Source of the DNA: Paraphaeosphaeria minitans
Taxonomy: Eukaryota > Ascomycota > Dothideomycetes > Pleosporales > Didymosphaeriaceae
DNA: 64,000 nt
Direction: 5' to 3'
Assembly: GCA_015832175.1 (NCBI GenBank)
Contig: WJXW01000018.1
Coordinates: 248,001-312,000, forward strand
Shown piece after piece: positions 10,503 through 20,378 of the stretch. Both the position numbers and the translations under genes were made by a program. Below the pieces are notes generated by a model. That model had not been told where the DNA came from. It searched no databases and saw nothing but the letters and a program-made list of their open reading frames with translations. Position 1 is the first letter of the stretch; the number at the start of each line of letters is the position of its first letter.

Positions 10503-11598
10503 CTAGTCCGCAAGCCTGCAGCTGTCAGATGGTGAAGGGGTGTGGGTGAGGTTTCGCACCTATAGCTAACAAGCGTATCGACGCGATGATTGCTCGTACT
10601 GAAACTCCGCAGCTGCACCTTCTCGGCGTTTTTGATTTCCTTCGCATCGCTGTCGCCCCATTCAAGCGGAACATCTGAATCCGCATCCGCGTAGACAAGT
10701 ACGTTGAAGGTGCAATTACCGTCCAGCATCGGCAGGAAGGTGACAGAAGCTGTGATCTGGCGGAATATTGACTGAATTTGAGCTTGAATCTCGGTCTCGG
10801 TCTTCTCTCCGGGAGCGTCATCCGCACTGTGTCTCATGTCAGCTTTCCCGCCAGACGAAGACGGCAGTTTGGACCCACTCTGGCGCTGAGTTCTCCTTGT
10901 CGTTTGGCTTCGTGGCCGATTTCGACTTTGAGTTCTTGCCGAATATCTGAACCTGCGCCCGTGTTAGCTATGAGAAGGCTTGTTGCTGGAGGACCGCTCA
11001 CATCGAACTGCCACCGCTCGACATGCTCTCCTGTCTCCTTGCTGGTGATGACGATGACGAGCTTGGAGATCTTGCCACCGTACATCCAGTCTTTGAGCTG
11101 CGACATGATCCTTTTGATGTAGGCCTTTACCTGGTCGTCCGCCGTGACCATCATTGTCAAGCCATACTTCTTTACCCTGTGGAACCGTCAATGGTGTTAC
11201 TACCGTGCGTTGCAATGTGCACTTACGCGGTGAAGTCCTCAGCGGGATAAACGCCTCGCTGGAATCTACTATTGATTAGCAAAGATAGGGATCCTTGGGT
11301 TGGATATAACGCACAAGATGGTGTTGATGGAATACTCGAACTACGATAGGGATTAGCGTGAAGGCTACACATACATCTGGCAAGGATGACGCACGAACTC
11401 ATTGACGACCTTGGAGGAGCCTGCAGGTGGGTTAGCCACAATTCCTACAGTGATACAATGCAAGGATGGACATCTCAGGATGTACCCAATATCCATGCGA
11501 AGCGGGCGAAACCTACCCTTTAGGGCGAGCTTGTGGATCTTTGACGAGTCCTTGCCCGAGGAAGACTTTGATTTTGAAGAAGTTCTAGGCTGCGACAT
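10503..11598 (-). CDS. mad2: Spindle assembly checkpoint protein Mad2 (HORMA domain)
   Basis: Eight exons can be assembled: 11598-11517, 11420-11395, 11340-11315, 11265-11227, 11176-11002, 10952-10879, 10826-10560 and 10515-10503. The joined frame is exact (702 nt, 233 residues). It reads as a HORMA protein: SSKVVNEFFEYSINTILF, QRGVYPAEDF, KKYGLTMMV, ISKLVIVITSKETGE, ERWQFDV, ITASVTFLPMLD, CTFNVLVYADADSDVP, VQLRSFSTSNHRVDTLVSYR. Mad2 binds Mad1 at unattached kinetochores and captures Cdc20 to inhibit the anaphase-promoting complex. The C-terminal segment is the mobile safety belt. A basic linker (KNSKSKSATK) inserted before the last third is longer than in yeast. Seven introns (44-96 nt) break it into pieces including two 26-nt exons and a 13-nt last exon, so simple gene finders would miss it. 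Confidence 0.93.
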
Positions 11599-12065
11599 GT
11601 TTCGACGTGGAGTGTGGAGGTGACGGAGCAGGTTGGACAAAAGTTTGTTTGTATCCGTGTTGGCGGGGTAACTGCAAGCACAGAAAAAAGGACTCGACGC
11701 CAGCTGTATGTGCACTGTGCAGACGATCCGGAATAAGCGTGTGTGGGCGAGAGGCTGAGTAGGTGTTGTGTTCAGATGCAGGCGGCTGTTTCACGATGTC
11801 GGGTGGTCTTGATGAAGGTGAGTGAGTAGGTAGGTGCCCTGCTTGTCTTCCGAGATCAGATCAGGTTAGACCAGATGACGCTAGATCTGGTAAGGCTAGA
11901 TCATCGGGCAAGATTAGATCATCAGATGAGATTAGATTGTCAGATGAGATTAGATCATCGGATAAGATTTTACTATCAGATGAGATTAGATCCGGCGACA
12001 GCAACTTTTCCCCTGGACGCGACGCCGAGGTCTGCAGCCATTCCATCACGGTCCCATGCGAACTC
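11599..12065. other. Divergent mad2/guf1 promoter region
   Basis: About 470 nt shared by the two start sites. Apart from the tandem repeat and a short GTAGGTAGG run near 11827, nothing specific is seen. Confidence 0.6.
11851..11995. repeat. AGATTAGATCATC-type tandem repeat before guf1
   Basis: The motif GATGAGATTAGATCATCNG and shorter TAGATC variants recur through about 145 nt, ending roughly 70 nt before the preferred guf1 start. The guf1 reading frame continues upstream into the last part of the repeat. Confidence 0.8.
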
Positions 12066-14033
12066 ATGCGATCATGCGTCGGTACCGCGAGCAGCCTACT
12101 GCGAAGATGGCAGGGCCGCGCCATCCGCTCCAACTGCACTGGCCTTGAGCGCCTCCCGGCGTTGGCACGCAGCTACGCGCAGGCATTCCGCGCACAATCC
12201 GAGCTCGAGAAACGCATCGCCGACATCCCCATCGAGCGCTACCGCAACTTCTGCATCGTGGCCCACGTCGACCATGGCAAGAGCACGCTCTCGGACCGCC
12301 TGCTTGAGCTGACGGGCACCATCCAGCCCGGCGGCAACAAGCAGTTCCTCGACCGCCTCGATGTCGAGCGCGAGCGCGGCATCACTGTCAAGGCCCAGAC
12401 GTGCACCATGATCTACAACCAAGACGGCGACGACTACCTGCTGCACCTCGTCGACACCCCTGGCCACGTCGACTTCCGCGCCGAGGTGGCGAGGAGCTAT
12501 GCCAGCTGCGGCGGCGCCCTCATCCTCGTCGATGCCAGCCAGGGCGTGCAGGCCCAGACGGTCGCCAACTTCTATCTCGCCTTCTCCCAGGGGCTGACGC
12601 TGGTGCCCGTGCTAAACAAGGTCGACCTGCCTCACGCCGACCCGCCGCGTGTGCTGGAGCAGATGCGCGAGACCTTCGAGCTCGACCCGGAAGCCGCAGT
12701 CCTTGTGTCGGCCAAGACGGGAAAGAATGTACAGGCCTTGCTCCCGCAAGTCGTCAAGCATATACCTGCGCCTGTCGGGGACCTGAACCGACCCCTCCGC
12801 CTGCTGCTCGTCGACTCATGGTACGACGTGTACAAGGGCGTCATCTTGCTGGTGCGAGTCTTTGACGGGCAGGTGCGCCCGGGAGACACGATACGCTCCT
12901 TCGCCACGGGCCTCAAGTACATCGTAGGAGAGGTTGGCATCATGTACCCCGACCAGACCCCGCAGACGGTGCTGCGCGCCGGACAAGTTGGCTACATCTA
13001 TTTCAATCCCGGCATGAAGCGTTCGCAGGAAGCCAAGGTTGGAGACACGTACACCATCCAGGGCTGCGAGAAGCTCGTGCAGCCCCTGCCAGGCTTCGAG
13101 GAGCCCAAGAGCATGGTCTTCGTGGCTGCCTTCCCGACAGACCAGGACAAGCATGAGTTTCTCGAGGACAGCATCAACCAGATCATCCTCAACGACCGCA
13201 GCGTCACCTTGCAGAAGGAGTCATCCGACGCCCTCGGGGCTGGCTGGCGTCTCGGCTTTCTCGGCACATTGCACTGTTCCGTCTTTGAAGATCGTCTACG
13301 CCAGGAACACGGCGCGAACATCATCATCACGCCGCCCTCTGTCCCCTTCAAGGTGATCTACAGAGATGGCAAAGAAGTCATCGTCACGAATCCCAACGAC
13401 TTCCCCGACCAAGACCAAGCCCATCTCAAAGTCCAGGAAGTGCACGAACCCTACGTCCTCACCACCATCGCCATGCCCGAGGAGTATCTCGGCGAGGTCA
13501 TCAAGCTCTGCGAAGCCAACCGCGGCGAGCAAAAAGAACTCACCTTCTTCACCGCCACGCAAGTCATCCTCAAGTACGACCTCCCCCTCTCGCATCTCGT
13601 CGACGATTTTTTCGGCAAATTGAAAGGCGCAACAAAAGGCTACGCCTCCCTCGACTACGAAGACTCGGGTTACCATCGCTCCTCCATTGTCAAGCTTAAC
13701 CTCCTCGTCAACGGTGCCCCCGTCGATGCCGTCTCCCGCGTCCTGCACACCAGCCAGGTCGACCGCGTGGGCCGCACCTGGGTCGAGAAGTTCAAAGAGC
13801 ACGTCGATCGCCAGATGTTCGAGGTCGTGATTCAGGCTGCTGTTGGCAAGCGTATCGTCGCCCGCGCGACCATCAAACCCTTCCGCAAGGATGTGCTGGC
13901 GAAGTTGCATGCGAGCGATATCAGCCGTAGGAGGAAGCTTCTCGAGAAGCAGAAGGAGGGCCGTAAGAAGCTGCGGGCCGTCGGCAGCGTCGTCATCGAG
14001 CAGGAAGCGTTTCAGAAATTTTTGTCAAAGTAG
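12066..14033 (+). CDS. guf1: Mitochondrial translation factor GUF1 (EF-4/LepA)
   Basis: A single exon encodes a LepA-type GTPase that rescues or back-translocates stalled mitochondrial ribosomes. From ATG 12066 it is 655 residues, close to yeast Guf1 (about 645). Residues 1-45 ([16 protein letters not shown]...) are Arg/Ser-rich with few acidic residues, as in a mitochondrial presequence. The GTPase motifs are AHVDHGKST (P-loop), the effector loop before [17 protein letters not shown] (G3), NKVDLP (G4) and SAKTGKN (G5). The LepA-specific C-terminal domain has [26 protein letters not shown] (split as [12 protein letters not shown] and [13 protein letters not shown]). The frame is open to an ATG at 11937, but those 43 extra residues are encoded partly by a DNA repeat and are acidic, so I prefer 12066. 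Confidence 0.95.
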   Translation: MRSCVGTASSLLRRWQGRAIRSNCTGLERLPALARSYAQAFRAQSELEKRIADIPIERYRNFCIVAHVDHGKSTLSDRLLELTGTIQPGGNKQFLDRLDVERERGITVKAQTCTMIYNQDGDDYLLHLVDTPGHVDFRAEVARSYASCGGALILVDASQGVQAQTVANFYLAFSQGLTLVPVLNKVDLPHADPPRVLEQMRETFELDPEAAVLVSAKTGKNVQALLPQVVKHIPAPVGDLNRPLRLLLVDSWYDVYKGVILLVRVFDGQVRPGDTIRSFATGLKYIVGEVGIMYPDQTPQTVLRAGQVGYIYFNPGMKRSQEAKVGDTYTIQGCEKLVQPLPGFEEPKSMVFVAAFPTDQDKHEFLEDSINQIILNDRSVTLQKESSDALGAGWRLGFLGTLHCSVFEDRLRQEHGANIIITPPSVPFKVIYRDGKEVIVTNPNDFPDQDQAHLKVQEVHEPYVLTTIAMPEEYLGEVIKLCEANRGEQKELTFFTATQVILKYDLPLSHLVDDFFGKLKGATKGYASLDYEDSGYHRSSIVKLNLLVNGAPVDAVSRVLHTSQVDRVGRTWVEKFKEHVDRQMFEVVIQAAVGKRIVARATIKPFRKDVLAKLHASDISRRRKLLEKQKEGRKKLRAVGSVVIEQEAFQKFLSK

Positions 14034-14720
14034 CCAATATACCCCCGTTCTCCTCTCTCAACGTTTCGACCACTGTACACTCATCCAGGACGCGCGGTGC
14101 ATGCAGTAGAGGCCCCGGACTCTCGCTGCCTATGCATCTCGCTAATCGTGCTCGCATCTGCCTCTGCAGTGGGGGATTGGATTGGATTGGACTGGACTGA
14201 CGGGGCGATAGGCGGAGAAGGTTCCGCTCACACCCCCAACTCCAAAAACACCCAGGCCTCGCGGCGCCTGTCAGACTGGGCATCTCGCCAATCGTGCTCG
14301 TATCGGCCAGACCGTTCGTGCGGGCATCCCGCTGCACAGATGCGGGCTGCATTCGCGCTAAAGCTGATGACATCAAGATCGAGGCAAATCGCAACGTGCG
14401 GCTGCACAAGCGCGGGCCAATGTGCGAGATCAGCTCCCCCTAAGCACTTCGTTCCACCTCGCTACTGCGCGTGCCAACGGTTCCTTCCAAACTTTGCCAG
14501 GCATGAGGCGGGCTGCAGGACCTACAAGTTATTAGATGGGATGCCGAGGACGGTGACGTATGGATGGTGAAGGCGGCGGCAGAGGCTAGTAGGTATCTGG
14601 TGCGCGGACTGTGACTATGGCTTCTACCTACACGATCTCTTGAACGAACGCTGTAGGAGTGTAGGTGCAAGCTGGACTGAGACGTCAAATTGTTGTTATA
14701 GCCACTCGCGCGTCCACAAA
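14034..14720. other. Intergenic region between guf1 and the sugar transporter
   Basis: About 690 nt. It has a short GGATT/GGACT run near 14172 and an imperfect direct repeat of about 24 nt (ATCTCGCYAATCGTGCTCG) at about 14134 and 14281. No gene or tRNA is seen. Confidence 0.6.
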
Positions 14721-17304
14721 ATGTCACCTTATATGCGGCTGCGGGGAAAGAATTTGAAGTCGGCGATAAGTTTGGTTTGCGGGCTTTGTTTCTTGTAAGT
14801 CAATGAGATTGGTTCTGATGCGCGGGACTGACTGATGCAGATGCTTTGGCTATGCGCAGGGTGTGATGGGAGGGCTGTTGACGGTGCCAGCCTTCCTAGA
14901 GAGATTCCCGCAGGTCGATACCATAAACAATGACTCGTACCACAATGCAAAGGTTCAAGGTGGGTTCTACTCGACACTTTCCGAGGCGAACATGCTGACG
15001 AGTGTAGGTGCCGTCGTGGGAACGTGGAACTTGGGATGCTTCGTCTCGGCCATACTCACCATATTCTTGGGCGACTACCTGGGACGTAAGAAGACGCTGA
15101 TGGTGGGCCTGACGTTCTGGGTCATCGGCGAAATCATTCAGTCTTCCTCGTACAGCTTCGGCCAGTTCATTGCTGGCCGTGCCATTGCTGGCTTTGGTAC
15201 GTCCTACCTCACATTCTCTCTTTCTTGTACATGTTTTTGACATGTTCACAGGCAATGGCTTCATCACGGCCACCGTCCCTGCCTACCAAGCCGAGTGCGT
15301 CAAGTCCCACCGCAAAGGCACGATTCTCATGATCTCCGCCGGCGCCTTCATCGCTTTCGGTCTCGCCCTCTCCTACTGGGTCGTTTTTGGCTTCGCCTAC
15401 CTGTCCAACTTCGCGGCTGCATGGCGCGTCCCCATCGCCTTTCAGATCATATTTGCCCTTGTGGCCCTGGCAATCCTAATAGTGCGCAATTCCCCTCCAC
15501 ACATTACAAGCATCCACAGCTCACTCCACAAAGTTCCTGCCCGAGTCCCCTCGCTGGCTCATCCTCACCGGCCGCGAAGACGAAGCGCTCCGCGTCCTCT
15601 CCGCCCTCAACGATGAGGACATTGACGGCCCCGAGATCCGCGACGAATTCTTGCAGATCAAAGATGCTATCCTCGTCATGGCCAAGGGCTCCGCCTCCTC
15701 CATGACAAGCAACCGCGAGCGCCGCAACTTCCACCGCATCGTGCTGGCATACGGTGTGCAGGTGTTTCAGCAGATGAGCGGAATCAACCTGGCACTCCAA
15801 TATCTCGCGCTCATGATGTACACGCAGTTTTCGTACGCGGGATGGCTCGCGCGGCTGCTGGGTGCGTGTGCGGCGAGTTTCTACTTCTTGTCGAGCTTCA
15901 TGGCGGTCGTAGGCATCGACCGGTTCTGGGGGCGGAGGTGGCTCATGCTGTTCGGTGCCACAGGCATGTGTGCGTGCATGGTGCTGCTGACGGTCCTTGG
16001 GTATCTCTGGCAGGGCCGCGGCGTGCAAGGCACAAACATCGCGCAGACCGTCTTCCTCTTCGCGTACCTCTTCTTCTTCGCCATGGGCTGGCAGGGCATG
16101 GCCTGGCTGTATCAGGTCGAGGTCGTGCCGCTGCGGGTCCGCGGGCCAGCGAATGCGCTCTCCACGAGCGCGAACTGGCTGTTCAACTTTGTGTAGGCCA
16201 TAGCACACCCCTACTTACCTTTATCGCGGTATGTGGTTGATACTAACTTGATACAGCGTCGTCTTCATCGGCCCCGTTGCCTTCCACAACATCTCCTGGC
16301 GCACCTACATCATCTTCGCAGCCACAAACTTTGCCATCATCCCCCTCGTCTACTTCTTCTACCCGGAAACCGCCTACCGCTCCCTCGAAGAAGTAGACGT
16401 CCTGTTCCACCTCGCCAACGAAGAGCCCGGCAACCCGTGGCTCTCCGTCGTCAAAATCAGCTTACACGAACCCCTCTGGTTCGGCAAAAAGGGCGACGTG
16501 CCGTTCGACTACGAGCAGAGCGACTGGCACCAGCGCTACGTACAGCTCATGGGCAGCGGCAGCGGGACGACGCTGGAAGGCAGCGGGGGACCGCGGCGCG
16601 AGAAGGCCCACGGGAAAGGCGGCTCCAGCGGCGGCACCGAAGGGCGCAACAACACGCCCAACGCTGCCGGTGCAATCGGGCAGGCGACGCCCCCCTCGAA
16701 CCACTCGCCCGACGGCTCGGCGACGGACTCGTCGCTCAGCGAGAAGCGCCTCGCGGAACAGCACGCTGCGCACAAGACCGCGCACCGCAGCTCCACGGGC
16801 ACAGGCACCACGGCCGTCTCCCTGACGCCCAGCGAGCGCCCTCCCCTCCCCGAAGAGCCTCTGCATTCATTCCAGACGGCACACTCGGATCCCAACTGGG
16901 CGGGCTCCGCCCTCGCGCCGCCACCCCTCCGCGTGCCGAGTCGCGACTCCAGCCTCACCGCCCGCTCAAACTCCCTCTCCCTTTACCACTCCCAGTCCGT
17001 GCCCTCCTCTTCCTACCCCCGCCCGCCCTCCGACGGCCTATCACCCGCCGACCTCCCCTCGGACCTCGCCCCGCGGGAAAAGGAAAACCACCCCGAGTCT
17101 CGCTACCACCACGTGCAGTTTCTGCCCGACGGCGTGGAGGCGCAGGTGCGGGCCGTCCTCGGACGCAGCGGTGTGTTGCTCGGGGAGGGCGAGAGAGTGG
17201 TCATCGGGGGGGAGGGGAGGGCGGTGGTGAGAGCGGAGGGGGCGGGGAGTCGGAGCAGCAGTTTCAGTCACCGGGTGGCGAGGGTGGCGGGGCGGGGGCA
17301 TTAG
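14721..17304 (+). CDS. MFS sugar transporter with a long C-terminal tail
   Basis: Inferred exons are 14721-14794, 14841-15196, 15252-15481, 15534-16192 and 16257-17304 (introns 46-64 nt; the last contains TACTAAC), giving 788 residues. Sugar-porter motifs are CFGYAQGVMGGLLT in TM1, GDYLGRKKTLMVG after TM2, FLPESPRWLILTGRE at the end of the first half, FQQMSGINLALQY in TM7, RVRGPANALSTSANWLFNF and PETAYRSLEEVD after TM12. The core therefore imports a hexose or related sugar across the plasma membrane. It is followed by roughly 280-300 hydrophilic residues rich in Ser, Gly, Pro and His, ending in a Gly/Arg/Ser-rich stretch. Typical fungal sugar porters end 30-50 residues after this motif. Long tails are known from glucose sensors such as Snf3/Rgt2, but I do not see an alignable sensor repeat. 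Confidence 0.88.
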
Positions 17305-17921
17305 GGTCGTTGTTTATCGGGTGGAGGGGCTGGTGTTTGGGGTTGAATGAGGGATTGTGTTTTTGCGTGTGGGATGGGATGGGCTGGCGTAGGATGGCGT
17401 AGGATGAGCCAAAACGACGGCTTGGTGGGTAGGTAGGTATTTGGGTGGACGCGAGGAAGAAGGAAAAAAAAGTGGAAGAATGAATGAATGAATAAAGCAA
17501 AGTAATGCAGATGTGGTATCTCCCAACCCAACCTAACCAATCCTATCCGATCCCTTCCCATCGCGCCTTACAACGCCTAAAAACAATGCCGTGTAAGAAA
17601 CCCTCTTCTCTCATCTCTCTTCTCTCATCTCTCTTCTCTCTTCTCTCATCTCTCTTCTCTCATCTCTCTTCTCTCATCTCTCTTCTCTCATCTCTCTTCT
17701 CTCATCTCTCTTCTCTCATCTCTCTTCTCTCATCTCTCTTCTCTCATCTCTCTTCTCTCATCTCTCTTCTCTCATCTCTCTTCTCTCATCTCTCTTCTCT
17801 CATCTCTCTTCTCTCATCTCTCTTCTCTCATCTCTCTTCTCTCCCCATCCACCCCAAAGCCGCATCTTCCGCATCTTCCACATCTTCCACATCTATCTTC
17901 CGCACCGCAACTGTTCCCCCC
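17305..17921. other. Convergent intergenic region
   Basis: It lies between the 3' ends of the sugar transporter and the unrecognised minus-strand gene. It is largely filled by the 14-bp repeat at 17603-17843. An AT-rich stretch at 17460-17510 may carry the transporter's polyadenylation site. Confidence 0.6.
17603..17843. repeat. 14-bp pyrimidine minisatellite, about 17 copies
   Basis: Near-perfect tandem copies of TCTTCTCTCATCTC form a pure C/T strand apart from one A per unit. Because 14 is not a multiple of 3, open frames through it (SLISLLSSLFSHLS-like) are artefacts. A polypurine/polypyrimidine array of this kind can form triplex DNA. Confidence 0.92.
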
Positions 17922-19194
17922 CTACGGACAAGACAACCTCCTCCCCCTCCCCCCCACCTCCAACCCCAACCCCAACATCCTCCCCCTCACCGCACTCGAC
18001 AGCATCGCCCTCGCCCACGTCTGCACCGCACACCGCCGCATATACGCCGTCTCCTCGCCGCGCATCCGCAGCTGCCGCTGCGCCATTTTGCTCTTGCGCA
18101 GCCCGACGCCGCGCCCTTCGACGGCTGCCGTCTTTGTAGCAGCAGCAGCAGCAGCAGCGCGCGTCGGCGCCACCGCTGCTGCTGACGCTGCTTCGAGAGC
18201 CGCGCACGCTGCCATCAGTGCTTGGATGCCGTCGCATAGTTGGGTTGCGCGGGAGAGGAGGTGCGGCCAGTAGGTGGGGCCCCAGAAGGGGTCGTGGGTG
18301 AGGGCGTCGCGGAGGGCGGGGAGGATGTGCGGGAGGGCGGGGAGGGTTGGTGAGGGGGAGGGAGGGGGCGTGTCCTGTGGGGCTTGTTGCGAGGAGGCGG
18401 TGGAGACGAGGGATGCGGCGATGGTGAGGCGGATGTGGGATTCGGTGGAGAGGGTGAGGGTGGTTATGCAGGCTGCGTGCCGTTAGCAGTCTGGCTAGGT
18501 ATCTACCCGCCGTAGGTAGTCTAGGTATCCGCCTTGGGCTCCCATGGGAAGCCTAGGTAGGTGGGTAGGAGGGTGGGTGGGTAGGTAGGTAAGCAGACGT
18601 ACCCGGACACCCCCTCGTACGACACCAGTCAGCCTCATCGCCCGTCGCGAAGCACTGCAGCCAGACAAAGGCGCCGCGCGCATCGCCCGCGAAGGCGCGT
18701 TCCAGATGCTCGCTCTTAGACGTGCCCAGCGCGGTGCTGGCAAGGGCCTCGGCGCGCCGCTGCAGCTCCACCACGGGCATGACGAGCGCGTGCAGCAGGT
18801 CGCGGTGGAGCAACCATGTCGCTCTCGTCTGGGAGTCGGAGGCGGCGTGAAAGTCGCAGAAGCTGGGGAGGATGTTAGGGGGTGGGCGTTGCTATCGTGG
18901 GGGCATGGGATATGGGGATATGGGGATCGGGATATGGGGATCGGGATATGGGGATCGGGATATGGGGATCGGGATATGGGGATCGGGATATCGAGACGGT
19001 GACATGGGGATAGGTAGGTATGGGTATACGAAACGGGAATACGAGACGGGGACGTCGTACTCAGCATCGCCAGCCAAACACCGCCTCAACAACACAAACC
19101 CATCCGACCCAAGCAGCGCCTGCACACCCTCAGGGGGGATCGCAAACGGACTCTCGTAGAGCCGCTCCATGTGCTCCATGGCGTGCGTGTGCAT
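17922..19194 (-). CDS. Unrecognised protein, three exons
   Basis: Exons 19194-19061, 18862-18603 and 18472-17922 join in frame into 314 residues with consistent GT-AG borders. I do not recognise the family. The N-terminus has MEHMERLYESPFAIPPEG, the middle is helical and Leu/Ala-rich (LLHRDLLHALVMPVVELQRR; AFVWLQCFATGDEADWC), and the last third is Ala-rich with Arg-rich patches. No signal peptide or membrane segment is seen. Intron 1 (198 nt) contains a 14-bp minisatellite and intron 2 (130 nt) contains CCTACC repeats. The start could also be one of two ATGs 15 or 24 nt downstream. The coding call rests on three frames that splice cleanly and on protein-like composition. It might be the C-terminal portion of a regulatory protein, but no function is claimed. 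Confidence 0.6.
18908..18992. repeat. 14-bp minisatellite GGGGATCGGGATAT inside an intron
   Basis: About six tandem copies, all within the inferred first intron of the minus-strand gene at 17922-19194. Confidence 0.85.
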
Positions 19195-20378
19195 AGATTG
19201 GGCAGGAATGGCGCTCTGGTGTTCTCATTGAATCAGTCCGAAGGTACGGTAGGTACGGTAGGGTGGGTAGGATGAGGACGGACAAGATGCAGCGAGGTGC
19301 ACACGACAAACGAGACGAGCTGCCGGCAGTAGATGCAGAGAAAGCAGAGCAGAGGGAGAAAGACAGGCCGGACACGCGCACAGTTCAACGGAGCGCAATG
19401 CACCAGGAGGCGCGCCCCCTTCTCTCGTTATGAACGAACGCGCGGAGCTCTCCTCCCCTCGTCTCCTATCCTCTCCCATCCCATCCCATCCCATCCCATC
19501 CCATCCCATCCCATCCCATCCCATCCCATCCCATCCCATCCCATCCCATCCCATCTCCCCAATCTCCCCGTCGCCGGACCCAGGATCCAGATGCCTCCGT
19601 CGCCTCAACCTTCTTTCGCCGCATCAACACTCACGGTAGATATCTACTGCACGCCGCACGTGGGAGGCAGTTCCAAGATGGTGTTGACCGTGCCATCGAT
19701 ACCTAGGTAGGTACCTAATGCCAGCGACTCGTCATGGGCGCCCCTGCACCTCCGCCGCGCGCAAACTGCAGATGAGTAGTCTACCTCCACCAGCCAGTGC
19801 TTGTATGTGTGTGTGCATACACGACATCCCATACGCTGGATGTGGTCATGTGATGTGCGTTGCGACAAGAATAGCTGATGTAGCCACCGCGTCGGACCTC
19901 CGCTCCACTGCCGTACCGTAGGTAGCGCATCCGCATCCGCATCCGCACCCGCACCCGCCGCCGGAACTTGCTGTACGGTACTCTACATGGTGCTCGCTCT
20001 CGGTGGGCACGCGAAAGACGTATCTAGCTTGTTCGCCATTGCCAGGGCGCGCTGTCATCACGAGGCCCCTCGGGTTGGGTGGGACACTAATCTGGCCGGC
20101 TTCAACGTTGCTACTCAACGCTCGACCATCGCCATCTGCGGACATGTTGACAACGTTAAAAAAAACCCCTCCAGGGACCAGCCGAAGCCGATGAGAGAAA
20201 GCTACAGATGTGGTCGCAGGGCGAAGGTCCACAAGTCCGGGATTCGCTTGCGTGAGGAATCGAGGCCCGCATCAGCCCAACCGAATGCCTTTGCTGAGCC
20301 CCGTCATCGAACTGCGAGACTGGCCGTCGATGTAGTGAGCCGAATCGCCGGCTTGTTCGCTTCCACTTCACTTCCACT
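19195..20378. other. Intergenic region with microsatellites
   Basis: About 1.2 kb between two minus-strand genes. It holds GGTACGGTAGG repeats near 19240, the CCCAT array, a TAGGTACCTA palindrome (19708-19717) and a CATCCG/CACCCG hexamer run (19927-19959). No supported gene. Confidence 0.6.
19475..19554. repeat. (CCCAT)n pentanucleotide array, 16 copies
   Basis: A perfect CCCAT tandem array about 80 nt long, read as GGGAT on the minus strand. It lies upstream of the unrecognised gene's start. Confidence 0.95.

Noticed and set aside
17603..17843. Regular array considered as CRISPR
   Set aside because: Contiguous 14-bp units without spacers in a eukaryotic genome; it is a minisatellite.
17505..18185. 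226-codon Ser/Leu-repeat frame
   Set aside because: A translation of the 14-bp pyrimidine array. It runs antisense into a better-supported spliced gene.
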